Below, piece after piece: positions 12,509-25,100 of a stretch of 41,933 nt of DNA. The stretch covers positions 1 to 41,933 of the forward strand of contig CAJNOQ010000753.1 in assembly GCA_905250885.1 (NCBI GenBank), written 5' to 3'. The number at the start of each line of letters is the position of its first letter. Positions within the stretch are counted from its first letter, which is position 1. Made by a program: the position numbers and the translations under genes. This DNA is from Didymodactylos carnosus (Eukaryota; Rotifera; Eurotatoria; Philodinida; Philodinidae). Under the pieces are notes generated by a model. That model searched no databases and was not told the origin of the DNA. It saw only the letters and a list, made by a program, of their open reading frames with translations.

Positions 12509-13137
12509 TTTTTTGTGTCCGAGGCCACTGATTAGTGCCCGATCCGGGCACAAATAAATGTTTTCACAATTTTGTGCCCGGAAAAAGAAATGTGCCCGTC
12601 AATTGCATTGATTAGTGTCCGGTTTACGGTTTTTAATGGAAATTTTAAGAAACAAGAGTTTTGGCACTTTATGTGTATTTGATGTTAAAACAATGAACTC
12701 ATTCTCATCTTTTATTAAACAATGCATTTTTTATGTTTGTTCTGTACGTTTAATAGATACATTTTGACCATTTATATACGAATAGAAATCAGATCTGTTT
12801 AAAAATCTGTCAGCAAAGATACACTATCACTACACTACAGTATAGATGTTAATGTTGTTTTTACTTCAGTCGAATTGTAAACAAAGTTCCTTATACAACA
12901 TGGACATTTGTACGATTGAATCTATTTATATACATTCTTATTATTTTCACAAGACAATCGTGAAAAAACCGGGCACAAAACAGTGATTTTCTTCGCTTTC
13001 TATTTTAAAAACGAACCGGACACAAATCGATAAAAAAACTAGGCACATTTCTTTTTCCGGGCACAAAAGCAACCCGGACCGGGCATTAATCAGTAGCATC
13101 GGGCACGAAATAAATGAGAAAGTCGGACACAAAAAAA
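12509..13137. mobile_element. Inverted-repeat element with arrayed GTGCCCGG motifs
   Basis: The ends are inverted repeats beginning TTTTTTGTGTCCG. Behind them lie a matched ACTGATTAGTGCCCG block on the left and its reverse complement on the right (CGGGCATTAATCAGT). About a dozen GTG(C/T)CCGG-type motifs occur in both orientations in the outer 100-190 bp of each side, including a shared TTTTGTGCCCGGAAAAAGAA block. The centre (about 12,630-12,950) is AT-rich and without a gene. The layout suggests a non-autonomous DNA transposon with subterminal binding-site arrays. I could not fix a target duplication. Confidence 0.75.
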
Positions 13138-13663
13138 TTCTTACCCATTCTTGTTGTCATAAATCATATTTCATTGTCTACTTTAATCTTAATTGGATAT
13201 CGTACACGTATGACGACTTTCTCCTCGTTATAGATATTCTGATTAATAAATTTAAAAAAACCAAATATCTTCATAAACGAACATAGTGAACTGAGATCTA
13301 TAGAATCGATAGATAAAATAAAATTTTGATGTTAATATTTTAAGGAATAATCGTGAACAAGATCACATTGAATTTATCTGTTTTCCTATTTATTCTATGC
13401 GTTGATATTTTTGATGATGTCTCTTTTCAACAATATTCGCAAATAAAAAGCATACGATAAACAAGTGTATAGAAAGATAACGCTTGTGTATCATCATAAC
13501 AAAGAAAAACATACAGAATTTTCAAAAGAAAGTCTATCTCATTACACTCTATACACACATTATACCATCTAATTCTATTTCTAGAATTAATTCTATCAGT
13601 ATTATGAAAAACACAATTTATTTTATATTTTATTATTTGTAATCTATACAGAATTTAAAAATT
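13138..13663. other. Upstream region of the GPCR gene
   Basis: About 525 bp of AT-rich sequence between the 12.5-kb element and the GPCR start codon. It should contain the promoter and 5' leader, but no core promoter element stands out from the AT background. Confidence 0.4.
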
Positions 13664-16600
13664 ATGGTTAAATCATCATCATTAACATACGATAGAAGTA
13701 CTCTTCAAACGTTTATTGAATTAACAAAAAAAAACAATTCTTCTTTTTTATCAATCTCTCATGCCTATGATACAACCAATACTTCATTACTCTATCATAC
13801 TGATAAACATAAATATCCTATATTACAACAACTAACTATTTATATAACATTTGTATTATCGGTTATTGGACTAGTTGGTAATGCTTGCACAATTATTGTA
13901 TTAAATCAACGATCAATGAGAAAATGGTATGTACATATAATGAGAAAAATAGAATAAAATAATTATTTATTAATAGAAAATAATATTTGAATAAATAATT
14001 TTAATTTAATTAAATTATAAAATTCTAATAAAGATGTAAAATTTATTCTAACTATTGTTATTTTATTTTTGTTTTATTTTAGGCGTTCATCTACATTACT
14101 CACTGCTTTAGCTATAGTCGATTTTGTCTATTTATTAATTATATTTTTAGCTTTAATTGATAATTTAACAAATAATATCATCGGTTTAAATCGTTATTTA
14201 ATGTTATGTCAAGTAACAGTTTATATTACTCATATTTGCTCATTTTTATCTGCCAATTATACACTCTCATTTACTTTTCAACGTTTTATCGCTGTTTGGT
14301 TTCCATTACATTCACAATCAATTATATCATATCGTTCGTCAATAACAAATATAATCGTTTTAATTATTATTGCTTGTGGATTTTATTCATTTTCATTTTT
14401 ATTTACAAATATTGAAGATGGTCAATGTAAAGAAGATGATAAATTTCCCGCTTTGTTTCCACTTTTAATTGTCGATGTTTGTTTAACATTTGTTGTACCA
14501 TTTACATTTATTCTTTTATCTAATTGTGCCATTGTTTATAGTTTACGCACAAGAAAAATGACATCAAGATTGTTGGGAATTGGTAAGACGAATAGTGTTA
14601 TTATAGAAATTGAGTGCTGAGATAAATCTTCTGAGAGGCTAAAAAGTGAACGTGTTCATCATACAACATAAATAGCCAAGTCACAGATTTACACTTTCTT
14701 TTTCACCTATTCGATCATAGCATCTTGTTTAATCTTCACTAGGCTGCTTTACTCGTAAATGGATAAGAAAAAAGATCGAACACGGATGTGCGTTTTCTTA
14801 AAAAAGCTGAAATTAAAACAAACATGAAGATTTTACGCAATCATTTTCGACAATAATGTGGCATTTCACTTTTTCACAGAAGTTATGAGCACATGGCATT
14901 GTTCCATTTTAATGGGTACGCAGGATTGCCCACCGAGGAGGAGAAATCATTGACTGTAGTGACTAAAAAACGGCGCTGCAGTTAATGGTTTCTCCTTCTC
15001 AGTTGGCAACCCGGCGGGTACGACAGAATCCAAAAAGATTTGCTATTCAATTCTCTACAAAAACCTATAGAAAGTTTGATAAAAATGTTTAATGGTAAAA
15101 ACATACAGAAAAAATCTAGCAAAACACCAATAAGATAAACTTTTTAAATTTAAAACCAACTTTTTGAAATTTACGAATTGAACGTCTAAGATATTAAACA
15201 GATTCATCAGCCTATTGTAGGCCTTAAAAAGCTTTATCTTTTGACATAAAAAAAGTTTTTACCCAGAGAGAGATTCTTGTAAAAAAATTTCTTTCTTTTC
15301 TAGGTTCTATAATAAAATCAACGTTTTCGTTTCCGTTTCCTAGTGCTTTTGAGTAAAACGCATATGAGTCGGTCAAAATTTTATGTTTCGAGCATAGGTT
15401 ATTTTTATTTTTCACCAGAAATGATTACTCTCTTATAACCATGTATTAAAATTAAAATTAAAAATTTTCATTAGTAGTTTGAGAATGAACGAACGAGGGC
15501 AAAAAAACGATTTTTTAAGATGTATCCTAGATGAAACTTATAATTTACTAAATTTGTTCAAATGATTATTTTTCCAGGTCTACAAGTAGAATCACACTTG
15601 AAAGTACTCTGATTCATTTTGATGACTCGCTAAATAATTGAAAGAAATTTAAACTTTCTCCAAAATAAATTTAAGAAGTTTGCCTTATTGGTTTTTTGTA
15701 CCATTAAACATTTTTATCAAATTTCTTACAGATTTTTGTAGAGAATTGAATGGCAACTCTTTTTGAAAAGAAAAAGAGATGTGAGAATAATGGAAAATAC
15801 TAATAATATCATTATCTCTACCACACTTGTTAATATGTGAATTTTGCTAAAAGGATCAGAGTTATAATCGATAGTGGTGAACGGGCAAGTCGTTCCGTTC
15901 CGGTAAGACTTTTTAGAATGGTCGCCCAAAAAAAAGTGTCATTTTGAACTGTTTTTGAATAAAATTAGTTTTTCACTATAAAAAAATAGAAAATTGACAA
16001 CGGCCGTTCCGTTCGGATAGAAAATTTTTAAAACGATACCATTTCCGTTCTAAGAATTTTGGAACGACTACATCTCTGATTTGAAATTTAAAATTCTTCA
16101 AACTTTCTCAGTAATTAATATTCAATTTGAAATGTTTCATTTAAAGTCACTTTTAAAGTATATTTCAGATTCATTTATTCAGATTCATTAAAAAAAGAAA
16201 TTAAATTATAGTTTGTACTCTAGATACGACTAACATCCTTTGTTTTCTTGTAGGCACGTCTGTATCTTCAACATCTCGTCCACATTATTCACCCGGTCCA
16301 ACAAAATCGTCTTTACTACCTGAAATTTATCATGAAAAACGTAAATTATTTCAACTTCGTTCAGCAACATCATCGTTAAAATACGTTAATGACTCGTCTC
16401 CTATTATAGGACAACAACGTAACGGTGTTGGAACCTATTTAGTATCTAATAACAGCAATAATAGTACACCAACTACTACTAATAATAGTAACACTCCAAC
16501 ACCGACTCATTATCGTTTTTCCCTGAGACAATCGAATGATATTCCTGGCACATCATCATTAAGACAAACTATATCACAAAAAACAACAAAAATGTTAGTC

Positions 16601-16906
16601 ATATGTTCGACAACATTTCTCGTTTTTAATTCACCGTATTGTGCAATATTACTCTATTCATTTTTATCAAAACATGTACTATCTACAGCATTAGATATAT
16701 TTCGTCATTTTTATTTCATGTCATTTTGTATGAATTTTTTTCTCTATTCTCTATGTGGTAATCGTTTTAGACATGAACTAATATTATTATTTAAACGTTT
16801 TATTCGTAGATGTTGTACAAAACAAATTGCTCATAAATGGTTTACCAAACATGGTGTATCATTTTTAAATACGCCATCGTCTTATTCCGTATCGAGACAA
16901 CTTTAA
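13664..16906 (+). CDS. Rhodopsin-class peptide GPCR (FMRFamide/neuropeptide receptor-like), 3 exons
   Basis: Seven-helix plasma-membrane receptor of 471 aa, probably sensing a neuropeptide and signalling through G proteins. The exons are 13,664-13,926, 14,083-14,582 and 16,254-16,906. The phases fit, and both introns have GT-AG ends. The first 53 residues form an N-glycosylatable extracellular tail (NNS, NTS). TM1 carries GLVGN (N73) and TM2 carries LALxIVD-type D101. Cys130 at TM3 and Cys203 in the second outer loop would form the conserved disulfide. The DRY motif reads QRF (154-156), and NPxxY reads NFFLY (415-419) followed by CGNRFRHEL. The third inner loop is long (about 120 aa) and rich in Ser, Thr and Asn. 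The NFFLY-x-CGxxFR end resembles FMRFamide, TRH and sex-peptide receptors, but the ligand cannot be read from sequence. An AATAAA lies 148 nt past the stop. Confidence 0.9.
14914..15023. mobile_element. Small palindromic element in GPCR intron 2
   Basis: About 110 bp forming an imperfect palindrome. The left GTACGCAGGATTGCC...GAGGAGGAGAAATCATTGACTG pairs with the right arm CAGTTAATGGTTTCTCC...GGCAACCCGGCGGGTAC over about 44 bp with a 20-base centre. It is more GC-rich than the surrounding intron, which supports insertion. No coding capacity; a MITE-like element is the simplest reading. Confidence 0.65.
15031..15765. mobile_element. Inverted-repeat element in GPCR intron 2
   Basis: Left arm 15,031 to about 15,157 and right arm about 15,655-15,765 are reverse complements with small indels. 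The clearest block is TTTGATAAAAATGTTTAATGG at about 15,076-15,096 against its complement at about 15,700-15,720. Another is the terminal ATTCAATTCTCTACAAAAA. The interior has no recognisable protein. This looks like a non-autonomous DNA transposon of about 735 bp. Confidence 0.75.
15857..16078. mobile_element. hAT-like MITE in GPCR intron 2
   Basis: A 222-bp segment starting CAGAGTTATAATCGAT and ending with the related reverse complement (ATGTAGTCGTTCC at the other end, finishing CTCTG). Subterminal GTTCCGTTCCGG and GTTCCGTTCGG blocks repeat inside it. CAGAG...CTCTG ends are common in hAT MITEs. I did not find a clean 8-bp duplication, so the family assignment is tentative. Confidence 0.5.
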
Positions 16907-17053
16907 TGCTCTTTCCTATAGATTGATTTTTAATTTTCTTTTTTGTATAGCTTTTTATTCATAGAATACAATTCTTGCTCGTTTTATAGCATCATTGTAT
17001 TTTAAAATTTTTCAATTCAATTTCTTCAAAAATTTTTTTTTATAAATATGTAT

Positions 17054-17059
17054 AATAAA
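17054..17059 (+). promoter_or_regulatory. Candidate polyadenylation signal of the GPCR gene
   Basis: AATAAA, 148 nt after the GPCR stop codon in the sense orientation. The distance is normal for a 3' untranslated region, although the AT-rich background makes chance occurrence fairly likely. Confidence 0.45.
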
Positions 17060-19104
17060 AGCGACAAATTTTCTATTCCTAAAATAGACAACAAATTGTT
17101 TCACCATTTTAGAATTTCAATAATCGATGTACCCGACGTGTATATCGTTTAATTTCTTTCTTTTTTTAAATTTTGTCGATTAAATTGTTTTTTATATGTT
17201 TTGGATGAAGATAGATGCAGACTTACGGTTTTCACTATTTGAAAGAGGAGACTTGATTACGCCTTTTCAAAACCAAAGTAATTGTCAAAATGATTTTTAA
17301 AGAACATTTTCTAGAAGATCTTTAGAAAACCAAATCATAGCATAAAAAGTTGAAATATAAAATCTAGCGATATACCAGAGTATTCTCTCAAAAATAGGAA
17401 TTCTCTCACCTCTTCATTTCCCCTCATCTAGGCGTGTCATCGAATTTCCTAAGAGTCCCGCGCAATCGGTTGCAGATGACTTTTGACAAGCACAAAAATA
17501 AATGAAAAAACATACGTTATCGACCATCCTGAATCTTGTGACAATGTTTATCTTCAGAAAAAATTCCAGAAAGCTACTGGAAACATGTATCCAGTGAAAT
17601 AATCCCAAAACATGTACTATTTGGAAAATTAAAACATCCAATTAAAAAAAATCCAAAATTAAAACATCCATAACTCAACCAAAAGTGATCCAGACTAATT
17701 CAGAATATCAACGATATTCTCCTATTTGACTCACACTGTATCATGAAGGTCAGTAGACGTTTGCGTTCATAACCGTTGATTCCTTCCGTCTCGTAGAAAC
17801 CTCCCGTCTAGGAAAGCCTTTTTTGGTTTACAGAGAAAAACTTTCTGTGATAATAATAGACATTTACACAGTGTAGCACAGTGACGGAAAAAACTTTCAG
17901 CTCTTAATTCACTGTTTTGACTAAGTTATGGAATATATAGTATTAGTAGATGCCTTTGCACAGGCAAACAAAACAAGTTCATAACTTTGAAAGAAGTACT
18001 ATGAGCCCAAATCCTTTTAGGACTTTTACTAGCTCAGCACATAAATAATGGGAAACAAAGTGTTACATCTGGGGGAGGTTGCCTCATTAGCTGACGAACT
18101 TTATGTTAAGTTCAGATTTTTAAATGTGTAAATAATTTTTGTATCACTAGAGCAAGTATAAATCAACGTATCATTTTTTTCTTCTAAAGAACCAACACAT
18201 ACCCCAGTCTTCGTTATCGAATGGCAAAAATTAGATGTCTCTATCTCCTTTCTTTCAATCGTTATTCAGAAAACGGCAAGATACTTCTATTTTGAAACGG
18301 AAAGTACTAAAAGAAGTTTAATTTTTGAATAAAGCATTGTTTAAACTTGTGTAATGTCAAGAGTACTCAACGTAGTCAACTAATCGTATATTATACTGAC
18401 ATGCAAAAGTTTGGAATATGACTGCGAATCTGTAAAAAAAAATCGAAAGACGAATAAAATGTGATTTAGATATCCATTTTTTTATACGAATGCTCCCGTC
18501 CGCTTTTGCGTTAGTGTTAAAATTTTGTTTTATATATCTGTCTTTCGGTAATAATAAAAGCATAAATATAGTACAAGAAGGAATGGATAAAAAAAAAACT
18601 CGTCAAAGTACAAAAAAAAAAACAGTAGACTACAATAACGAGAATATCAGGAAACTTTTTAAAAAGACAGCCGAGATGTCAAGTTTTACAAAGAGAAATA
18701 AAACACACAAAATAAAATTTAAAAGGACAACAACGAATCTGTGGAATGAAGAAACGAAAAATGAACAAGACTAAATGTTAAATGCTATAAGTTTTCATGT
18801 TACACATGACACATCTTTATAAAAAAAACAGAAAAAGATACATCCTATGCGTATGTCTAAGAACAGCAGTTTTTGTTTTTATTTTGACTTCTCTAGCTGA
18901 AATAATAACATAACAAAAATCTAAATATAAAACTTGATGACATGAATCTTTTCTTCTCAAATCGTTTATAATAATGTACAAAAAGAAAAAGTAATAAAAA
19001 AACAATCACGAACAATGACTATGAGAATGGTAAGAATAATTATTTGGTATTTCCAAAGGTTCTTATTTAATAATTTTCATAGTCAATGGACTTGAAAAAT
19101 TCTT
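17060..19104. other. Intergenic between convergent GPCR and polysaposin genes
   Basis: Two kilobases with no supported gene, between two convergently transcribed genes. A 94-codon frame (18,490-18,774) is lysine-rich and low in complexity, and I do not recognise it. A near-tandem direct repeat AAAATTAAAACATCCA occurs twice within 17,626-17,670. A minus-strand AATAAA (18,878-18,883) lies about 220 nt past the polysaposin stop and could end its transcript. Confidence 0.5.
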
Positions 19105-22100
19105 CTAAATAATAATATTTTTTTGTTTTGACCATATTTGATGTTCACATATTTCGACCGCCTAAAAATAAATAAAAAAGAATGTAAATCAATAATGTAT
19201 ACGATGATGTTACTGTATTAAAATAAGAAAATATCGCTGCAGAAAAAAACAGAACAAAATGACATTTTCACTGTTTTCATCATGCTTTGAACACAACATA
19301 TGCCTGTTTGTTAAGATTTTTCGTTAATTCTTACATTGCATAATTCTGCATTTTGTCTACTTGTACACCAATAATTAATTCCAAAGATACATTTGGCATG
19401 AGATTTCTTTATTGTTGATAATGATAATAATTCAATATCTGTTGATTTTGTTGTCATTTTCCATGGTTGATTTTGTTCAGATTTTTGACATATTTGCAAG
19501 TTTTGACAAACAATTTTGGCATCAATATCTTGTGAAACCATTTGAACAAGATATGGTCCATATTCATCAACAAATGATTTACTAGAAAAAAAATTTAGTT
19601 TTTATAAATAAATAAAAGATGAATAAAATAAAATAAAAATAAAGATAAAATTTTGATGTAGATTATAATGAATAATTTAAATATACATACCATTCTTGTC
19701 TTAAATCAAATGCGGAAAATAGTGTACATGTATTTTCAAGCGCTTGTATAACTTTGCCCTCGGTTTTATTTTCAACAATAATCTTTTTCAATCGACTAAC
19801 AACAAATGTACAAATTGTACATGTAAATGGACTCGTTTGATGTGTTGAGGCAGGAATCTGAATGTGAACATATTGATGATTATCATGGGAAGATGTTGAT
19901 GAGGGTTTTTCTGATATGATTGTTGCTGATTCTTTATCTACAATAACTTGACATAGACCCATATAGCGACATACTATTTGTGGATCAGCTAATTCTTCAA
20001 CTAATTTAGCTAATATTGGACCATAATTTTTAATAAATTGATCACACTGACCACGTTCTTTAGCTAAAAATAGAATAAAATGAAAATATGGATAAAAAGG
20101 ACCATATCTCGCTATTATGTTCAATAAATTCAAATTCAGATCACAAACCTGGTAGTATAGAACAGACTTGTTCTAATGCTGATTCGATGGCTGCTTCGGA
20201 TTTATTATTTTTTAATATAGCATCCAAATACGATACAACATAATGGCATATTATACACTGAGGCTCAGCATCAACATTTTTATCGATTACTTGTTTAAGA
20301 TCGTAGGATGATAGATGAGGATGATGTATTGGCGTTTGTACTCGTGTTAATGGAACATGAACAACACCTGCTGGTGTTTTAATGCCAGGTGACAATTCGA
20401 TCATTGGTGTTTGACATATTTTTAATTCTTTACAAAAATTATTACCCATATCTAATTTGAGTGCGTGTGATACGATTTGAGGTGTATACAATGCAAGTAA
20501 TGTTTCACATTCCATACGTTTATCAACCACTAAAATCAAAAACAAACGAAAACTGATAATAATAATTTAAAAATGATGTTAGACACACTAAAAAAGATAA
20601 TGAAAATTTCTTTCCAATAGTACAACGAATAGTTCTATTATTATCTAATTTTGTGAAACTCCTCTCGGTAACTCTAGAGTAGAGAAGAATTGAAGTTATA
20701 CACTCGACATCCCATGATTTTCTACCCCTCCATCTCCTAGTAGGTGTAGTATCCGTCTTAAATTATAATTAAATGAAAATGTTACCAACAACCGAATAAT
20801 CAAGGTTACAAAATAAATCAGAGTTGAATCATTGCGCCGAAATTTATTTTTTTATGCGGCATACTCACTTAAACTATTAAATGAAGGATATAGGAGTTTT
20901 ACAATAGGGACTATCCTCACAAGGTTTCTTTTATGTTCATATCATTCGATATGCAAGTTAAAATACGACTTTTATTTTACCTAAATGTGTACAAACAGTT
21001 TGTAACGCTTTTTGAACTGCTGTTTCACTTGAATCACGTTGTATGGCAAAATGTAAATATGTTGAAAAATAATCACATATTCCACATGATGATAGTGATG
21101 CTTTTGTTAAATGTTCAGTACTTAAACGTTGACTCAATTCTTTTGTACATATTCTCAATTTTTGACATACACTTTTTGGATCAAATTCTTGTGCCAATAC
21201 ACTCAAAATTGCTGGTGAATAATTTTCAATTAATAATAAACATTCTTGTTTTAATGATGATGGCATTTCTTGACATATTCGATCTAGAGATTGTTCAATT
21301 TGTTGTTCTGTTGATTTTTTTGTAATGTATGATTTTAATAAATTCATAACAAATTCACACATAATACACGTCTGATTTGAATTATCACCAACGGTAGAAA
21401 CTAAAATATTAATAACAAACAAATTAGATGAAAACTTTTTTTTTACAAAAAAATAATAAAGTTACATACTTAGATTAACTGATGCTTTTGGTAAATAGTC
21501 TTCTATTAAATTCATTTTTTCTCCAAATTGAGATACACTTCCTAAAACTTCTTTACATGCTTGTGCAAATGGACCCATTTTATCGCATAGATGTGTATTT
21601 GAAAGTGGAATATCAATGTGGGATGGAACTACGTTAATAATATCGGTTAATGTTTCTTCTTCGGTTTTATTTGGACAAAATCCTGCTTTTGTACATGCGT
21701 GTCTTGGTTTGATATAATCTAAACATTTATCAAATTGTTCTTCACGTTTTTCAAAATATAATTTACAACGACGTTTTACTGGACAATAATCACATAAAGA
21801 TGTCAGAGTTTCCGTTAATTCGTGTGTTAATTCTTTAGCATGAGCTATTTTACATTTGATATGTTTAACACAACATCCACATTTGTCGTTAGAACATTCA
21901 TCTAAATAACAAGAAATATATCAATGGACAAGTTACTAAATTTATCTTTAGTCTTTTTCTAATATTTTAATTCACTTACTTAAAAATTTTGCTGTAAAAA
22001 TATTTTTTTCACCAAGTTCAACTAAATCTTTGATATTTAAATTAATTTTTGTTGTTTGTACTTCTTTCATATTTCCACGTGCGACTTGTCGGCAGATAGA

Positions 22101-25100
22101 ATTAAATGGTCCTAATTTTGAACAAATTTCATCTTCAATTCGTGATTGAAATTGTTTTTCATATTCATCAAATGATCGATCTTGTTGGTATTCATTATCA
22201 TTGCTTATCATTGTACAAAATCCCATATGTTGACATGTTTCTTTTGGATCAAACATTTGCACCTGTTAATAAAAGAAAAGTGAAGAATTGTAAATATCAT
22301 TATTTTTACTTTTTATCTAACTTACCCATTCTTTTGCTCGATTCGATTGTTCTTTGACAAAATTTTGACATTGTTTATCTGCAAATCGTTGACATAAATC
22401 ATCAAAATAAGATGTTAAACGATCGATTGTACGGATAAAACAATCTTTTCGATTTTGTAAACGAGATGTACATTGTTCACATCTATCTCCCGTAACCGTT
22501 ACACTTGATGTTGGACATAGACGAGTTGCTTGACACCATTGTTCTGGATCAATTTTATCCAAATAATCTTTAACATAGTCAAAAGTTCTAGTATAAAAAT
22601 CGCGGCATTCATCTTTCACCGGACACCAATCGCAAGTGTGCAATAGACTAGAACGAACTGTTTCCTACAAGAAAAAGAGAAAAATAGTTAAAATATGTTC
22701 TATAAATTCATATCACATCGTGATTCGTGATTATACGAAGCAGTGACCAGTTTGTTAAAAAAGCCTCTTCTATCAAATTTGAACAACTAAGAATTTTTTA
22801 CAAAAAGATTCTTATCAAATCTAAATTGATCTAACAATGAAAAATATGCAACCTAGTAACCATGATTCAAGTATTTTATGTTTGTTTTGATATTTCTGTT
22901 TTGTCGTTCTTCAGTTCTCTCTTAATGATTACATCCGCTCCGCTTTCTTCTCATTTGGGTGTATCATGTGATTCTTGTGCTAAAACAAATTTTCTTGATC
23001 GTCGATATAAATGTTTAGTATGTACAAACTATGATTTATGTGGTCATTGTTACGATAGCAAACTCATAACTCTTGAACACCAACAAACTCATCCAATACA
23101 ACTTATTCTAACAAGAGAGAATTATGCACTCTATTTTGACGAAGATGTAAGTAAACACCAACAGCTATATGAATCTTATACTTGTCCGTATTGTGGTCAA
23201 AATGGATTTATTTTACATAAATTAATCATTCATTTACAAGACCATTCAGAGATTAAGCCTGTTGTGTGTCCCGTATGTCAAATAATGCAACAGTCTACAC
23301 CGATAAGAGAACATCTTGAACGAACACATCAGAACAAACGAAAACAACAGACTACTAGGAGAAGAACTGTTCAAAAACAGAAAAGAACAGGATTAGAATT
23401 AACAACAGCGTCGGGTAAGATCAAATTGTATCAATATGAAACTCGAATTGATACAATTTTAATTTAATTTAATTTTATAATCGCTTTTCAGTCATTAGAG
23501 ACTCAAACAGAACTCATTTCTAGAAGAATCAAAAGAAGTTGTGTTGCTTGTCGTACCTTAACTCAGTCTTTCTCGAAGGAAAGCATCTAACGATATCCTT
23601 GAGAAAGGCCGAAATCGATCATAATATCTTCTTTCGATTCTTCCAGAAATGAGTTCTGTTTGAGTCTCTAGTAACTGAAAAGCGATTATAAAATTAAATT
23701 AAATTAAGATCAAATCGACTGCAGAGAACAAGTCTAGAAGTTCTATACACCAGAAAATATGAAAGTATTGATGTCATGCTCAGTTCAGATCCATTCAATT
23801 GATTACAAATATTCTCTTCGCTTTAGATGTTGTATCCGATTTACAAGATATGCCTACGTCATCCGCACAGGATATCATATTTACTCATTTGGTGACAGAT
23901 AACAGTCTTAAATATGAGCAACAAATCGAAATAAAATCAGCATTTCTGGAACCAAAACGAATGGGAACTGCAATTAATGCCGGCACAACAATAAGAACGA
24001 AATTTGTAGCGGTATTACCGACTAAAAGTACTCCGTTTATGCCATTTGATTATGATCTATACTATTTTCAACAACAGAAGAAAAAAACTATTTCCAATAA
24101 TGAAAAATCACTATTGAGAAAATTGATTAAAGAAAATGAAACGTTAACACTAAAAATAGTCTTAGACGCATCTAAAACCCAGTTTGTGCAAAATGTCGTG
24201 CTGAACACTTTGAATAATGAGAAGAACTGATAATGCCGTTTGTTCAATCTAGCTACAACTGTTAGTATCAGCAGTTATTTACTATCTCACAATCACTTAC
24301 TATTGCTTGTGTCCAAAAATCTTTTGTGGCTTGTACAACATCTTTACATCCTTGACATACGTCTATATTTAATCGTTTGTGTTCAGCTAATTTTTCGTCA
24401 ACATCTTGACGAATATAATAAGTATTCTTTGTTAATAGGGCTAAATATACTTTTTCATATTCCATAGAATTGACACTACCAATAATATGTTTACATAGTG
24501 GTGCTAACTGACCATATCGTAGACATACTTCATTTTGAATATATGTTTCTAAACAAGAATAATTTTAACATTAGACACAAAATCTTATAGAAATTGATAA
24601 ATAAGACAACATTATAGATACTCAAGCTTTTATTTAACTTTTTATACACACCTAATCGTTCATTTAACGAATCGAGTTGTGAATATTGAGTGTGTACTAG
24701 CATTTCTGAATGTGAATTCAATAGCGATGAATGATCAGCAGAACAAAATCCAAGATGTTGACATATTTGTTGCGGTTCTATTTTTTCAATTTCATTCAGT
24801 GAACGTTGTTGTTCACGTGTTACTGAATTTTTACAATTTTTATTCCACGGTATATTGTCACACGAAATATGATTGATCAATAATTTTAAACGATTTGTAC
24901 GTTGTTGAATTCGATCAACACAACACTCACATTTATCAGCAGATTTACACTACAATGAAGGGATGAATAGTAATTTAAACTAATATTTTTCTTAGATTTA
25001 CCTTTTGTTCATCATTTTCTGTTTTGACAATGATTAATTCTGATTTCATTGCTATTGGCGTATTTATTTGTGATGAACATAAACCAATTCGTTTACAAAA

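Noticed and set aside
12250..12531. 93-codon hydrophobic plus-strand frame resembling a membrane protein
   Set aside because: Its F, L, I and K content reflects AT-rich DNA, and it ends inside a mobile element.
18490..18774. 94-codon lysine-rich plus-strand frame
   Set aside because: Low-complexity K, N and T content in AT-rich DNA, downstream of the polysaposin stop, with no recognisable domain.
20933..21325. 130-codon plus-strand frame and similar plus frames at 22,106-22,357 and 25,640-25,843
   Set aside because: These are antisense shadows of saposin exons, which have clear domain structure and splice sites on the minus strand.
22862..22924. Longer N terminus for the KCMF1-like protein
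   Set aside because: It would add a hydrophobic leader before a ZZ finger that normally sits near the start of a cytosolic protein. The ATG at 22,925 gives a normal KCMF1-like start.
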